A DNA stretch of 64,000 nucleotides from Akebia trifoliata (taxonomy: Eukaryota; Streptophyta; Magnoliopsida; Ranunculales; Lardizabalaceae). Each line of letters begins with the position of its first letter. Position 1 is the stretch's first letter. Where the stretch lies: NCBI GenBank assembly GCA_017979445.1, contig CM030715.1, positions 29,733,090 to 29,797,089 on the forward strand, given 5' to 3'. Positions 13,801 to 24,459 of the stretch are shown here, piece by piece. Made by a program: the position numbers and the translations under genes. The notes beneath the pieces are model-generated. The model had not been told where the DNA came from and searched no databases. It saw only the letters and a program-made list of their open reading frames with translations.

Positions 13801-16800
13801 TGAATGGAGAAATAGGATTTGATGTTGCCAACCCGAATATTTGTTAGGCATGATTATTGTGACGACTGCAGAAGGCTGAGACATTGTTGAATGTCCCTTC
13901 CCATTCTGTTCATGTCCAACTATTCTAAGCCTCTCATATCCATGGAGTACATGTGTACATAGCTGTGCATGTGATATTTTAAACTGCATACTGTTATGTT
14001 TTTACTAATGGATTTTGTTTTCTCAAATGTTATTTCAGTACTTTGTGGAGGCTGGGGCTATTGCTGTGAGGCGTGTCCGCAAAGAGGATTTGCGCCACGT
14101 TGCCAAGGCGACTGGTGCGACTGCGGTATGTTTCATATTCCTCATTCTTAAATGATTCTGCCTGTTAAGGTGCTTACATGTTAGGTCTGTACCTTGAGAC
14201 TCTTTGGACCCCTCTTCAAGTAACGAGTAAACCTTCTAGAGGAGATCCTTTTGGAAGCCTTAGACCATGTTATGAGAGATCATTTGCTTGTAACGCATCT
14301 ATTGCTTTTGTAACGCGTTGCACCGTGTAATCAATATTATATCAACAAAGTTGCCTCCGGGCTTTATCTCGTGTTGCCTCGTTTACTTGTTTGCTAGCTA
14401 CGTGTGTGTGGTGTACGATCATTTTACAGGCTTGCAAGTGGATTTGACCCCCTTGCGCCGCACGACCCCGCTTCGAAAGAATAGGGCCGTGACAGTTGGG
14501 GTGACGGTATAAGCCTCCAACTCCTTTGGGAACATTGATCCATACCTATGGCCTATGCTACCTGGTTTGGCGATATCATTGAAGATTATTACAATTTATT
14601 TATTTATTTATAAATATTAGATGTGCTTGATGTCATCCCCAACTAAAATATTATTATCTAAATCCAGATTCTGAGAACTTTGGACCATTTTAGAAATAGT
14701 ATATTATTCGTGTTATAAATTGACGTGGTTTTGGACATTAGTCATTTATATTATATAATAACATTTGGTATTTTCACTGTAAGTCCTAAAATATGATAGA
14801 AAACAAGTAAGCATTCTTTAGTGCAGTCTGACGTAGTCTATTTTCAGAATATCTGTGCCTTGCATATCAGCGTGATAAAGTGTGATATTTACATGAATGG
14901 TTATAAGATTCATTTTATAATTATACATTTATACCCTAAACATTTTTTTTTTCTATTATATTTATTACTAAAATGTTGATGTGATTGTAAGGTTCATTTT
15001 AGCCTAAACATGTATTGTGACTAAAATATTGTTATTGATGAATGTTTTGTATTTTTTTGCCGAATCATTAAGAGTAAGAGAGAATAATGTGGTTTAAAGT
15101 AGTGAGAATGGATTTGAACACATGAACGAAGAAAAGACCTGGCTTTAAACAGATTGACAAGGCATTGATGTTCCTGAGATTTTTTTTTTTACTCCTTTTT
15201 CTTACATCTCATCTCCAATAATTTTCGCATTTCTTACTTTATCCTGGCTATCTTGTGCTTGCTCCATGATCCTTCCTTGGCAGGTCTCAACATTTGCTGA
15301 TATGGAAGGAGACGAAACATTTGATTCGTCACTCCTTGGATCTGCGGATGAAGTTGTGGAAGAGCGCATAGCTGATGATGATGTGATTCTGATAAAAGGG
15401 ACAAAAAATTCTAGTGCGGTGGGTGATTTATTTGAGTTACCGTATTTTTTTTCTCATCAATTATCATGCTATACGAAGACATCATATTTTACAAAGTCAA
15501 ATGAAATCTTTTATATTAGAAAATATATTAGCAATACTAAAATACAAGGATCTTAATTTTGTAGAAGTAATCATCTGCTAAGCCACCCAATGTTTCTCTT
15601 AATAACCCTTCGAAAGTTGTGTCCTACTTGACAATTTGAGGATTGAGGAAGTCTTTGACACCTGGACCCATTCTCATACCACAAGTACCCACCTGAGCAG
15701 CATAGCTGCTTATTGTGGTTCTTACACAAAAGTAACGATAATTTAATATACATTTCTATTCTTCTTGGTTTGTCTTTATTCAGGTATCATTAATCCTCAG
15801 AGGCGCAAATGACTACATGCTTGATGAGATGGATAGAGCGTTGCATGACGCCATCTGCATTGTTAAGAGGACCCTTGAGTCCAATATGGTATAAATTCAA
15901 CTCTAGTGAAAAAATTGTTTATGTTGTTAAAAATTCCATTTTCTGTTTGTTTCCTGTCTAGAAGCTCTGTTTTAGTTTCGGTAGTGTGATTATTTGCATT
16001 TTGAAATTCAAGAACTACCAATCAGTTATGCATCTTCATGTTTATTGATTTGGATTTGAAGATGATTCGAAAACAATTCTCCCCTGATACCATCATTGTC
16101 ACCCAATATGAAGTTTTATTGAAAAAGTCTTGTTTTAATTGCAACTTTTTTCCTTCACCGAATAATCACAACTTATTGAAAAGTCGCAAAATTCACGATT
16201 AGAACTTGAAGTGTGTGACTTTTTTGAAAAAGTTGTCACTTAGTTAAGTTGTTTTTTCAAATGATATTAAGTTGTTCTCAGTCTCCTCTCTCTCGGTCCA
16301 TCAGCAGCACGACTTGCAAGAACGAGATGAAGAAGAAAGTAGAAGCCTAAAATCGAATTTCCTGGTTCCCCTCCCCCCCCAGAGATTGAAGGTCTTCCAC
16401 AGTGCTTCACTTAAATTCACCAGGAATCAACAATGATTCACCATGAATCACTGTATTCTTTTTTCTTTCTAAAACCCCCTGATAATGAAAGATTTTTTTA
16501 CGATGAATCATTGTGATTCGATTATAAAATTAATGGGAGTTTTTAAATTATAAAAATTGGAATAAATGGATAATGTATGTTTTTCCCCCAGATTTTTGTT
16601 GTTTTTTCCCCTTGAATTTTACCCTTGTTGACTTATTCCCAAACTTGGTGATTGGATACCGTAAGTTTCATCGTGTAATTCATTGTTCAATAATTCATTT
16701 ATGACTTATGACAACATATAGATGGATGTCTCACAGGCATGGGCTGGGCCTCAGAATTTGATGGGTCCCTGTTGAGAGATTTCATAGGTCAAATCTAGAT

Positions 16801-18434
16801 CAGTTGATCTTAACCATTCAAAGTTTTACATCTTCTAGAAGGCTCCAACAATATTAAATTTCTTTTGGTGGCCCAAAAAGAAATAAGGGAGCTGTAATTA
16901 TCTTTGTGGTATACTCACAATGCATAGTTAACTAACCTGTTGTTTTTCATCGACAGGTGGTTGCCGGTGGAGGTGCCGTTGAGGCTGCTTTATCTGTGTA
17001 CTTGGAGAATCTCGCAACAACTTTGGGGTCCCGAGAACAGTTAGCAATTGCAGAGTTTGCTGAATCTCTTTTAATCATACCAAAGGTTTGTGCTGATTGA
17101 TTTTACTAAATGTTGTTCCTTTTACTTCTCGTGGAGCTTAATTTGTTTTTGAGCTTTTTTGATGCTGAAGTGGTTGGCGGGTGTATTGGCTGCAGGTTCT
17201 TGCTGTGAACGCTGCAAAGGATGCAACCGAGTTGGTTGCAAAACTAAGGGCTTACCATCATACTGCACAAACCAAGGCAGATAAGCAGCATCTTTCAAGG
17301 TATTCTATGTTACTTCTTAGAAATTACCTTTGCAGTTGCTTTGTTTGAGTTACATTTAAGGATCACCTCATTGATTGAGCCACAGACCAGTATTATTTTA
17401 TTTTTATGAGATTTTCCACAAAATTTTCTACCATGAAACATGATTTAAGATGTTTTCTCTATTGATTCGATACCTGTATCGACTAGCACAGACATTCACA
17501 AATTGGTATGCAGATTTTTTACTATTTGAAAAAAAAAAAAGGGTTTTCTGCTTGTTATTTGACTTTTCTACATACATACCCATTTTGCTATAATTCTACA
17601 CATTGGTGAAATAATAGCTTAATGATCATCTAATATTTTTTCTATATCCTGTTTTACTGTCGTTTTAATATATATTCCAACTAAGAACAAAATTCAAGTT
17701 AAATACCTATGCATATTTAGAATGATAAATGGGCTTATAACGGCAATCATTTTCCATTCCTCTACAACTCTATGGGTGTCTTTTACCATGAAAACATTGC
17801 AGATTCTAGTGTTTTTCCCTGTTTTACAAATTGGGATGTTTTTGTTTTCTTGGACAACGTTATTTTGTGAGAAGGCCCATTGAAGATCAAATTTTAAGGG
17901 TCCACATTTCTTCATTCCTGTTGAAACCAAAATAAAGTTGATTTTGGACACCTTCCTCAACCTGGCTTGTGGATACATGTACTGATACCCAATCGTTTCT
18001 CCCTTCAAAAACAAGTCATCTTCAACCAATGTCATTGTTTCCTTTAAGCCTCCTCACTTCATGTATGGAAGCATAAAATTTCTTATTTTTGTTTCTGTTG
18101 TCCCTGTCCCAATGTAATTATGAGTAGCCATATCAGCTCGACTTTATTGTTAATATCTACTCTTCTATATTGCAGCATGGGGCTGGACCTTTTGAAGGGA
18201 AGTATTCGCAACAACTTGGAAGCTGGTGTTATCGAGCCTGCTATGAGCAAAGTGAAGATAATACAGGTAGAAACAGAAACACATAAGAAGTAACCAAGCA
18301 GTTAATTTGTTTGGTAACGGCCTAATCATTTTTTTTTTTTTTGTGAATGTTAGTTTGCCACTGAAGCAGCTATAACAATTCTTCGAATCGATGACATGAT
18401 CAAGCTCATGAAAGATGAACAGAATGAAGAGTAG
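4839..18434 (+). CDS. CCT1: T-complex protein 1 subunit alpha (CCT1/TCP-1), 17 exons
   Basis: Subunit alpha of the cytosolic group II chaperonin (TRiC/CCT), the ATP-driven double ring that folds actin, tubulin and other proteins. Exons: 4839-4911, 5084-5148, 7881-7970, 8078-8164, 8306-8365, 8665-8715, 9597-9692, 11520-11585, 11870-12087, 13007-13103, 14039-14125, 15284-15418, 15784-15888, 16957-17085, 17196-17299, 18176-18266, 18354-18434. They sum to 1,635 nt, 544 aa, essentially the usual family length. The start gives [10 protein letters not shown]. Family motifs are intact: [11 protein letters not shown] in exon 3, GDGTTS (about residues 90-95, ATP site) in exon 4, and VVAGGGAVE at about 411-419. 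All introns are GT-AG except the one after exon 10, which begins GC. Intron 2 (2.7 kb) holds a copia relic and a SINE. The gene looks functional. Confidence 0.97.
6893..7420 (+). mobile_element. Ty1/copia relic (RNase H region) in CCT1 intron 2
   Basis: Conceptual translation gives a degenerate copia RNase [21 protein letters not shown], then [15 protein letters not shown], and later [18 protein letters not shown], the usual end of copia polyproteins. The frame changes several times and there are stops. It lies in the sense direction of the host gene. No LTRs were found around it. Confidence 0.75.
7588..7688 (+). mobile_element. tRNA-derived SINE (family 1) in CCT1 intron 2
   Basis: A 101-bp element begins cgaaggtgacaccttgg and has an A-box-like tagtggtaagg; the B-box region around cctgggatcaaa is degenerate. 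The 12-bp duplication AAATGGACATTA flanks it (7576-7587 and 7689-7700). Related copies are at 9472, 50711 and 51178. Confidence 0.75.
9472..9517 (+). mobile_element. Internally deleted SINE (family 1)
   Basis: It has the family head gaaggtgccagcttcacc and the tail cttacacctataaaaa but lacks most of the body, including both internal promoter boxes. The 9-bp duplication TGTTCTCTT flanks it (9463-9471 and 9518-9526). It lies in CCT1 intron 6. Confidence 0.55.
11119..11238 (+). mobile_element. tRNA-derived SINE (family 2) in CCT1 intron 7
   Basis: A 120-bp element starts gaaggtcccaacttag, has an A-box-like region (ttagttaaattgg) and a B-box-like gattcaaatctc, and ends cttgcctag plus an A-run. 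It is flanked by a 16-bp target duplication with one mismatch (11103-11118 and 11239-11254). Head and body differ from family 1. Confidence 0.75.
13103..13110 (+). promoter_or_regulatory. GC-type 5' splice site of CCT1 intron 10
   Basis: Exon 10 ends CTTAAG and the intron begins gcaagc instead of gt. The acceptor is tatttcag at 14031-14038. Joining here gives the conserved DDMALK-YFVEAGA; no GT near the boundary keeps the frame. AAG|GCAAG is the classic strong consensus of minor GC-AG introns spliced by the major spliceosome. Confidence 0.85.
13336..13615 (-). mobile_element. LINE 3' end, antisense, in CCT1 intron 10
   Basis: On the minus strand this reads [12 protein letters not shown], then [16 protein letters not shown] and a stop, followed by a 3' UTR and a tail ending near tacttatcaaaaaaa. 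The same C-terminal block (KGVFFDEFMFKWESLC) occurs in the relic ending near 33310, so both come from one LINE family. 5'-truncated and dead. Confidence 0.7.
14179..14494. mobile_element. Possible degraded LTR in CCT1 intron 11
   Basis: This block begins TGTTAGGTCTG and ends agggccgtgaca, resembling the start and end of plant LTRs. It is more GC-rich than its surroundings. I find no target duplication and no clear primer-binding site, so the call is weak. Confidence 0.35.
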
Positions 18435-19473
18435 GGCTCAACCTAGAGAAAACCCAGGTTACTGTTCTGGTCTTGTGTGCGTGTTTGCTGGGGGTGTTGG
18501 TGGCAAAGATTATGGGCCTTTGGAAGGGTTTCCCTTTTCCAATTTTTGAAATTTTCTTTTCTTGCCATCCACTGTTACATATATTTAGTTTGTGATTAAG
18601 GGACTTCAGAAAATCTTTTCCTGTTTTTTAATTTTATGTTCATTTTGCTAGAACCCTAAAGGTTGCATTTCTAACTTAATGATTTATGGAGAAGTTCAGA
18701 AAGGATAATTTTTGTGTGGCATGATTGTAATATTATTGTGCCCTTATTATCATGTGTTCGACGTTATCTTTGCTGTTGAATTACTACTATTGTGGCAGTG
18801 ACGACGTAGGCAATGTGTTTTGTTATGATGCATCTCTACAAGATTTTAGCCGGCACTATGGAACAATTAATTACTTGAATTTGTTAAAGATCATCCAGTG
18901 ACTCATGCTTAAGTGTCTATTTTGGCACACGAAATTCATTTTTATTTTTTTATTTTTTATATTAGAGCAATTTTGGAGATCAATGAGTTCTTAATTGTTC
19001 TATATCAATGGTTGGTTTTGAATGCATATTTGTTTGTTCTAGTTATAAATGAATTAAAAGAAGCATGTACTTTAGTGTATGTTATTTATGGATGAGATGA
19101 TGGTAACATTAATCTAAGAGATTAAAGAGGGAATTAACACAAAATTAGAATTGTAGAAAGAGATCTCGGAGTAACCAAGACAAAATCTAAAAAACACGAG
19201 GATATCTCAAATTTTCACAAACTTAGAAGCGGACACGAGGGACATCTTGATGTGGTGGTGCATGCATGCCTGTAGGTGCATTTTCTTCGAAATACGAGTA
19301 AAAAGTATTTACGGATATGCGATTTCCATCATGCCAAGGTGAAAAAAAAGTAGTGTTGTTTATCCGAATAAGAATGACACTCCTCAAGGGAAGAGCAGAC
19401 ATAAAATTTGCCAAAGTAGTGCTATATGTTTGCCTAAGTTATCTTCTTATATTTTCATAAAGAGTCGTGATTT

Positions 19474-19676
19474 GATAATTTGAATCACCCCTCACGTACT
19501 ACTCCGCCATACTCTCTTGAAGTGGAATGTGCATGGAATCATAGATTCTTTTATCGGGATACACAATTGCACATCCCCATAAATATGTATAATTGTGTAT
19601 CCCGAGAAAAATCTATGGTTATACGCATTGTCATGACAGGAGAGTATGTTAGTTGGGGAGTCAGAAAATCATTATT
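19474..19676. mobile_element. Foldback element, family A, copy 2
   Basis: Inverted halves are built around atagattcttttatcggg and cccgagaaaaatctatgg; the core gggatacacaattg pairs with aattgtgtatccc. Outer parts atactctc and agagtatg also pair. It is the first of two adjacent elements sharing the short flanking motif agagt(c/t)gtga, which suggests a tandem duplication. Confidence 0.7.
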
Positions 19677-19690
19677 CTATCAGAGTTGTG

Positions 19691-19888
19691 ATAATTTGAC
19701 TCCCCCCTCTAGCCTACTCCCCCATATTCTCCCGACGTGAAATGTGCATAGTCATAATTTCTTTTGTTGGGATACACATCAACATAAATATGTGTAGTTG
19801 TGTATCTTGAGGGAAAAAAAATCTATGATTCTATTCACTGCCATGTCATGAGGGAGTATGTTAGAGGGGGGAGTTAAAAAATCATTAC
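19691..19888. mobile_element. Foldback element, family A, copy 3
   Basis: The arms tttgactcccccctct and agaggggggagttaaa pair, with inner arms catattctccc and gggagtatg. It directly follows copy 2 in the same orientation and with a similar layout, consistent with local duplication followed by divergence. Confidence 0.7.
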
Positions 19889-20005
19889 TCTTTTAGAGTC
19901 GTGACAAATTGTCTCATTAAATGCATTTTATGATTTGTTTTTCCAAAATGTTGGTACACCCAATTGCTTGTTTTGGAGAAGTCTGAACTCAAAATTTTAA
20001 TCGGA

Positions 20006-20181
20006 AATGATTTTTTGACTTAAAAATTTTCACTCGATTTGTACGTGACTGATGTAGTAAGGGCAAAAAACTATAGATCTTTTAATTCGGGATACACAAG
20101 GAAAAAAGATCTATCGTTCTGTGCCCTTACCACGTCAACCGAGTACAAATCGAATGAAAATTTTTGAGTAAAAAATTCATT
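20006..20181. mobile_element. Foldback element, family A, copy 4
   Basis: A long hairpin with outer arms aatgattttttgac and gagtaaaaaattcatt, then cactcgatttgtac pairing with gtacaaatcgaatg, then gtaagggca pairing with tgcccttac. The loop contains gggatacacaaggaaaa. It is the best-preserved full-length copy for defining the family ends. Confidence 0.8.
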
Positions 20182-20654
20182 AGCAATTAAAATCACTAGA
20201 ACCACAATACTACCTTTTTTTTACTTTTGAGAGTCTATAAACTTCAATAAAGTTGTTATTATTATGAATCACTTTGTTGAAAATGCTTCTGGACTCTTTG
20301 ATAAATTGCTTTTAGAGATTGATAGTTACAAAAATGTTATCAAATTCGCCAACAAAATGAAATAAATCAATGAGAAAACCTATAAATAGAAACCTGCACT
20401 AAACCCAAAACATAATCAATGAATTATGAGTCTAATAGCCCTTAATCTTTTATGATTAGTGTAAGTCAAGAAAATCAAAGGAGCCAGTGAATCAGATGGG
20501 ATATAATAAATTTCGTATCGGATCGGTACCAATTTATCACCAATCCGATACGAATCCGATCCATAGACAGCTCTACGATGGGCACACAACACATATCATT
20601 TTACCATATATATTCGACTAAGCTTTCTCCAAACTACGAAGTGAAGTTCTGAAA

Positions 20655-23600
20655 ATGGCGACTCCATGGATCGAATACGTAGTCCAACAAGGTCAGTTTT
20701 TCCAAAAAACCCTAGAAGAGACTTTCGATTCCGCTGTCGAAGTCACCAGATCTCGGTTTTCTGAAATTCGCTCCACTTCTTCTGCTCACCTCCATCAAAC
20801 CCTAGTAAGATCTCCAAAATCAAATTGAATAATTAATTTATTTGTGTCGAAGATTTAATTAATTCTGTTGATAGCACCTGCAATGTGGATCTTTTTAGGA
20901 TTTGTTACAAGATTTCAAGTCCGAATTTGATGGCTATGAGGATCTTTTCTTTGGAAAATTAAAAGGTTTGTTTCTTTTGCATTATAAGATAGCTGAAGTG
21001 TAGATAACATGGTAATTAACATGAGAATTTTCTCAATTCTAATTGGTATTTGTTTTTGATTTTGGATTTTGTTGCAGACGGTATCGTTCTGGCTGCTTCG
21101 AATCCGACGATTACAGGTGCCACTGCAGTTGGGTTGGGAGTTTTGGTATTAAAAAGTACGTCTTTATGATTTTTTTTTTAAAATTTCATTGGTATGATTT
21201 ATTGGTGAGTTCAGTAATTAATCAACTCATAACCAGTAAAAATTTCAATCACGCTAAGTAGTCTCAAAACTGAAATCAACTTCAACTATATTCCTTAAAA
21301 CAAGGTAAATTTAAATTATAAACTACAAAGATAGAAAGTACATGTAATGGAAACTAAAACCCATTTCAAACGGATTTGTTCCCCTCCCCCCCCCTTCCTT
21401 CTAGATGCTTATTCTTCATTACTATTCATCTATCGAATGGGCACAATACATTCGAAAAAGTTTCTTATTTTCTGATTCATGGGTGTAACTAAGTGCTTTA
21501 AAAAAAAAATATTTGTTTTTATGTGCATAAAAAGGAGATGTTATAACTTATTAGGAGGAGAAAAACAAATAACAATACAAAGAACCTAGTTGCTACTAAG
21601 GGGGATCCGGAAGGGGCCTCCAAAAAGAGAGAAGAAAAAAATACACAAAGTTTGTGCCCCCAATCAAACTATCCCATCTAAACATTTAATGATCAAATTG
21701 ACAACCCCTGAATTCTAGCAAGATCGATGATCATGAGTAATTTGAATACAAAATGCTCTTATCTTGAAGAATACCTTTTTTTATGTTGTCTTTTTTATCG
21801 TCGAACACCTTTTTGTTCCTTGTAAAAAAAGAGCTTTCTATTCCCCTCATTCCCAATGGACTTGCATTCAAAAAAGGGAATTAGCTTCTAAATTAAATTG
21901 TCTTTCTTGTAGAATACCTTGGAGTGTCAACCGACAAATAGTACATGGAGTGAAAAGGGAAGAATTCAATTAGCTTGAAATCTAGAAAAGTATCATCTCA
22001 CAAAGTCCAAGAAAAAGGGCAATGAATGAGAAATTACTGCATGAGTTACCCTCCATGACTAAAGTATCCATACAATGAGACAAAAGAATTTTCTAATCCT
22101 TTCAAGGACCTTGGTTTTTTTGCATGTGCATTTTATGCAAAGGGTGTATTAATCATCTAAAATGGATGGTTGATGATTATGTGTTTAGACTTTAGAGTCA
22201 AGAACTGACGGCAATTTATGATGCTTATCGATTAAAAGCTGGGTTATAAATGTAGTTTTACATGCCATATAATTTGCATTGTTACAGCCACCAAATATTA
22301 CCCATCCTAAATGATTTGTTCAAAAATTTTGTTTCTTGACCTTAGTTCTTTCCTACATGTAGGGCCAAGGCGTTTCTTAACAAACAACACCTTACGCCTT
22401 TTCGTGAGTGAAGAGGTAGGCATAAATGATGTTACTTACAGATTTAATTTAGCTTATAGTTGCTCATCGTATTGGATTCTTTATGAAATTTTGGATGGCT
22501 TGGATTTTAAGGGCTATTAAAATAGACAGCTTCTATTGCTACACCAACTTTTGCTAATGCTACCACAAGATATGTGCTAATTCTTTGGTGATTTACATAT
22601 GAATTGGGGTGGCATTAGCAAAAGTTGGTGCGGCAATGGAATCTCTCTTAAAATAAATAGACAGAAACAATAGAAAGCTCAAAAAGGGACAGATTCTGAG
22701 TCTGGTACTAGTTTAATTCTACAATATGTTTGCCCCTTTCTTTCTATCCAACCCTCAGTATAGAGATATTGCAATATAAATAAAGTTGAATTTGATGGGA
22801 ATGTTAATAACTTATTTCTGTCAACTTCGATATCCTATTTAAAAGACTTAATATTATATCTTTAACAATTTTGGAAACCTAAAAAAATATATGTATAATT
22901 CACTATGCTTTTACTTATGTTTATAAAAAAACATATAAACAAAATGAGTTTATAATTGGCATTCTCTATCTATTAAAAATTATTAGAATTAGACAATGAA
23001 ACATTAGAATTTAGATTCTATCACCTAAATATGGAGATGAAATTGTTCTTGATTTTGGCATACCGATTGAGCATTGCTGGGTGAAGATTATTCTGGCCTT
23101 ATTCATCCATTCCTTGAATGTTTTGACGAAAGATCATATGTTGTCTTGCTTCATATTAATTTAATATGAATACTCTTTATTTTCTATATGATATGCCATG
23201 GTTGCCCAGTATCATAGAGTATGGGATGATTGGTTTGTTACCCATCATTAGTCACAAATCTACCTAAACAACACTTGTTACTTTGTAATTCAGTGAGTGT
23301 AAAGTGTAAACTTTGATGTGAAAATACTTGAATTTTTTTTTCTTTGTGGGTACAGTCCTTGCTTTCTAGAGCTGATGCCAAATTGAAGGATTTGCGACAA
23401 TCTGTCGACCTTGTGAAGGCTGAAAGTGAAAAATTGGAGGTAAACCTCTTCATTTGATTGATACTGTAACACTATTTAAGATATTTTCCTAGCTGTACTC
23501 ACATGATGTAACACTATTTAAGATGTTTGAATTTTCATTGTAGAGCTTCAACTGGTTTTCCATGTTTCAACAATTTTCATGATTACATCTCAGTTTGAGA

Positions 23601-24420
23601 GAGTTTGGATTTGGCTAATCTAAATCAGTTTTCATTGTCTCTTAACAGTAAGTTGGAATTGAAAACCAGAACTTTAATATACTCACGAGCCTTTGTTGAG
23701 GCACTAGTAAAAGAATCTTTCTATGTTAAAGTTCCAAAACAAATCTTGCAGCTACTTAGTTTGTTCTCATCTTATTTCATCCATACTTCCAAAAAACATT
23801 CATGGGACTATGTGCCACATGGCATTGGGATGGGAGGCTCAAACTTTTATGTCAAGGAAGACGGTAAATTTGCCAACATTTCTTGGAAGAGAAGTTACAA
23901 AAAAAACCAAGCTGCTCCAAATATTGGCACACTAAGAATATCCACCGTAAAACAGATGGTTGTATCTGAACTCTGAAGTGCTAGGGACCATAAACCTGGC
24001 CGTACTAACTCATCAATGCAAGCCAAGGATTTTTTATTTATTTTTGCTTGGTGCACCACATTTACACTATGGTACTCCTTTAGCTATTTTCGTGCCACAT
24101 GCAAATTCATACATACCATTTATCTGTACACGTGAAACGCTCCATGTTTATCTAACAATTTAGTCCTTTTATAACTAATTCTTTGTTTACCATTTTATTT
24201 ATATATTCGCATCACACATCTAAGATGAGCTAAACCAGGGCCACATTTTTTATATGGTTGCAGCATGCATCTTCTAATGTGCGAAGGAATATAGACATGT
24301 CATGACATACTAATCAATGTGAATCCCTTCAGTATTAATACGGAATTGGGTTTCATCTTGAGGCTTGATTAATCCACTATTAAATAGATTCTGCTATGTT
24401 AAATTCCCTCCCCAACCCCG

Positions 24421-24459
<39 letters not shown>

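Larger units (their letters stand above)
18435..20654. other. Intergenic region between CCT1 and the RHIP1-like gene
   Basis: It should hold the CCT1 3' UTR and the promoter of the next gene. I recognise only the three foldback elements listed separately (19474, 19691, 20006). The rest is AT-rich with no supported gene. Confidence 0.6.

Noticed and set aside
23605..23976. 123-codon open frame in RHIP1-like intron 5
   Set aside because: No recognisable motif; exon 5 joins exon 6 directly with correct phase, so it is not needed as an exon.
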